Source: an uncultured Clostridia bacterium
Lineage (GTDB): Bacteria > Bacillota > Clostridia > TANB77 > CAG-508
Assembly: GCA_944388645.1 (NCBI GenBank)
Contig: CALXJO010000070.1
Location: 1-5,631 of the forward strand
DNA: 5,631 bases
Reading direction: 5' to 3'
Part shown: one piece after another, positions 5,012 through 5,631 of the stretch
Layout: each line of letters opens with the position of its first letter
Numbering within the stretch: the first letter of the stretch is position 1
Notes under the pieces: model-generated
Told to the model about the DNA's origin: nothing
Seen by the model: only the letters and a program-made list of their open reading frames with translations
Database searches by the model: none
Program-made: the position numbers and the translations under genes

Positions 5012-5048
5012 TTATGTTATAATATTGCCAATGTTTACTATAACATAA
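5012..5048. repeat. 10-bp perfect inverted repeat flanking the DUF4364 transcription start, possible operator
   Basis: TTATGTTATA (5012-5021) and TATAACATAA (5039-5048) are perfect inverted copies separated by 17 bp. The left arm covers most of the -10 hexamer and the right arm lies in the early transcribed leader. The predicted start falls between the arms, so the transcript would not contain both and an RNA hairpin is not the explanation. A dimeric regulator binding DNA is a possibility. AT-rich composition makes chance occurrence more likely. Confidence 0.4.
5015..5023 (+). promoter_or_regulatory. Extended -10 promoter element of the DUF4364 gene
   Basis: TGTTATAAT is an extended -10 with a perfect TATAAT hexamer (5018-5023); transcription should start near 5030. 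No good -35 is seen 17-18 bp upstream. The divergent J-protein promoter lies about 45 bp to the left, so the two may influence each other. Confidence 0.6.
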
Positions 5049-5073
5049 TTTTTTATAAATGGAGTGAATTTAT

Positions 5074-5619
5074 TTGAAAATAACATCAGACGACGAAACA
5101 CTAGCAGAGAACAAGGTTTTAATTTTATATATCCTTGAACAAGCTGGTAAAGCACTAACAAATGATGTATTATATAAAATAGTTTTAGAAGCTGTAAATA
5201 TGAATTATTTCTATTTCCAGCAATTTATGTTAGATTTAATTAATGTTGGTTATATTTTCTCTTTCCAAAAGGAAGAACAAACATTATACAGTATTACAGA
5301 TAGTGGCAAGAGAACTTTAGACTTAACTTTAGATTTATTACCTGGTATTATAAAATTAAAAGCAGATACAAACTTAAAACCAATTTTAGACACTTCTGAA
5401 GAAGAACAGTCAATCGTTGCAGAGTATACACCTCTTAGCGAAAATAATTATATAATTGTTTGCAAGGTTGTTGATAATAATGAAACTGTTTTTGAAGTAA
5501 AAACTTTTGCAGGTTCTCGCGAACAAGCAAAAGATATTGTTGATAATTGGGAAAATAATGCAAGTGAAATTTATCCTCAAATTTTAGAAATATTAACAAC
5601 AAAAAAAGATAAAGAATAA
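5074..5619 (+). CDS. DUF4364 family protein with N-terminal winged-helix-like domain
   Basis: The 181-residue protein matches the DUF4364 pattern of Clostridia: LAENKVLILYILEQAGKALT (10-29), then MNYFYFQQFMLDLINVGYI (43-61) and LYSITDSGKRTLDL (71-84). This layout of a helix bundle, recognition-helix-like segment and beta-wing ending in a T-SGK-TL motif resembles winged-helix DNA-binding proteins of the PadR/MarR type. The rest (about 100-181) is alpha/beta and acidic, and could be a dimerisation or sensing part. No function is established that I know of; a transcription factor role is an inference from the fold pattern. The start is TTG 5074, with GGAGTG 7 nt upstream and no in-frame ATG nearby. 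The gene is complete, ending TAA at 5617-5619, 12 bp before the window edge. An inverted repeat over its own promoter (5012-5048) would fit autoregulation, but nothing shows that directly. Confidence 0.9.
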   Translation: MKITSDDETLAENKVLILYILEQAGKALTNDVLYKIVLEAVNMNYFYFQQFMLDLINVGYIFSFQKEEQTLYSITDSGKRTLDLTLDLLPGIIKLKADTNLKPILDTSEEEQSIVAEYTPLSENNYIIVCKVVDNNETVFEVKTFAGSREQAKDIVDNWENNASEIYPQILEILTTKKDKE

Positions 5620-5631
5620 GATTTCGCCCAA

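Overview
The window is AT-rich DNA with strong Shine-Dalgarno sites, sigma-A-type promoters with extended -10 elements, and a gene set typical of Clostridia (a DUF4364 protein, a 2,4-diaminopentanoate dehydrogenase-like oxidoreductase, a Bacillus-type TrmB and a membrane-anchored J-protein). It most likely comes from a low-GC Gram-positive anaerobe, perhaps an uncultured gut Clostridia lineage. The order and family are inferred; no rRNA or other marker is present.

Layout. At 1-275 (minus) is the N-terminal part of a membrane-anchored, surface-exposed protein that runs off the left edge. The intergenic stretch 276-754 holds a compact minus-strand unit: a good promoter (581-609), a possible 50-residue membrane peptide (343-495) containing an (AT)10 microsatellite, and a long symmetric terminator hairpin (311-359) lying just upstream of the surface-protein gene. 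A divergent plus-strand promoter (689-718) drives a cytoplasmic GH13 alpha-amylase that starts at a TTG codon (755-2209). The amylase meets a convergent minus-strand cluster across a 189-bp nested inverted-repeat element (2206-2394) with a GC-richer core. That cluster, read right to left, is a 2,4-diaminopentanoate dehydrogenase-like enzyme (3097-4173) followed by trmB (2402-3070); 26 bp separate them, so they probably form one transcript. Further right is a minus-strand membrane J-protein (4257-4937). Divergent from it is a complete plus-strand DUF4364 winged-helix gene (5074-5619), whose -10 region is bracketed by a 10-bp inverted repeat.

The genes do not form one pathway. The amylase suggests use of intracellular glycogen or imported maltodextrin, TrmB is tRNA-modification housekeeping, and the J-protein is a membrane chaperone partner. 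The dehydrogenase-like enzyme lacks its usual ornithine-fermentation neighbours here. The most notable signals are the small-peptide unit at 311-609, the nested inverted-repeat element at 2206-2394, and the His-to-Gln change in the amylase's conserved region I. No tRNA, rRNA, CRISPR array, transposase or prophage gene was seen.
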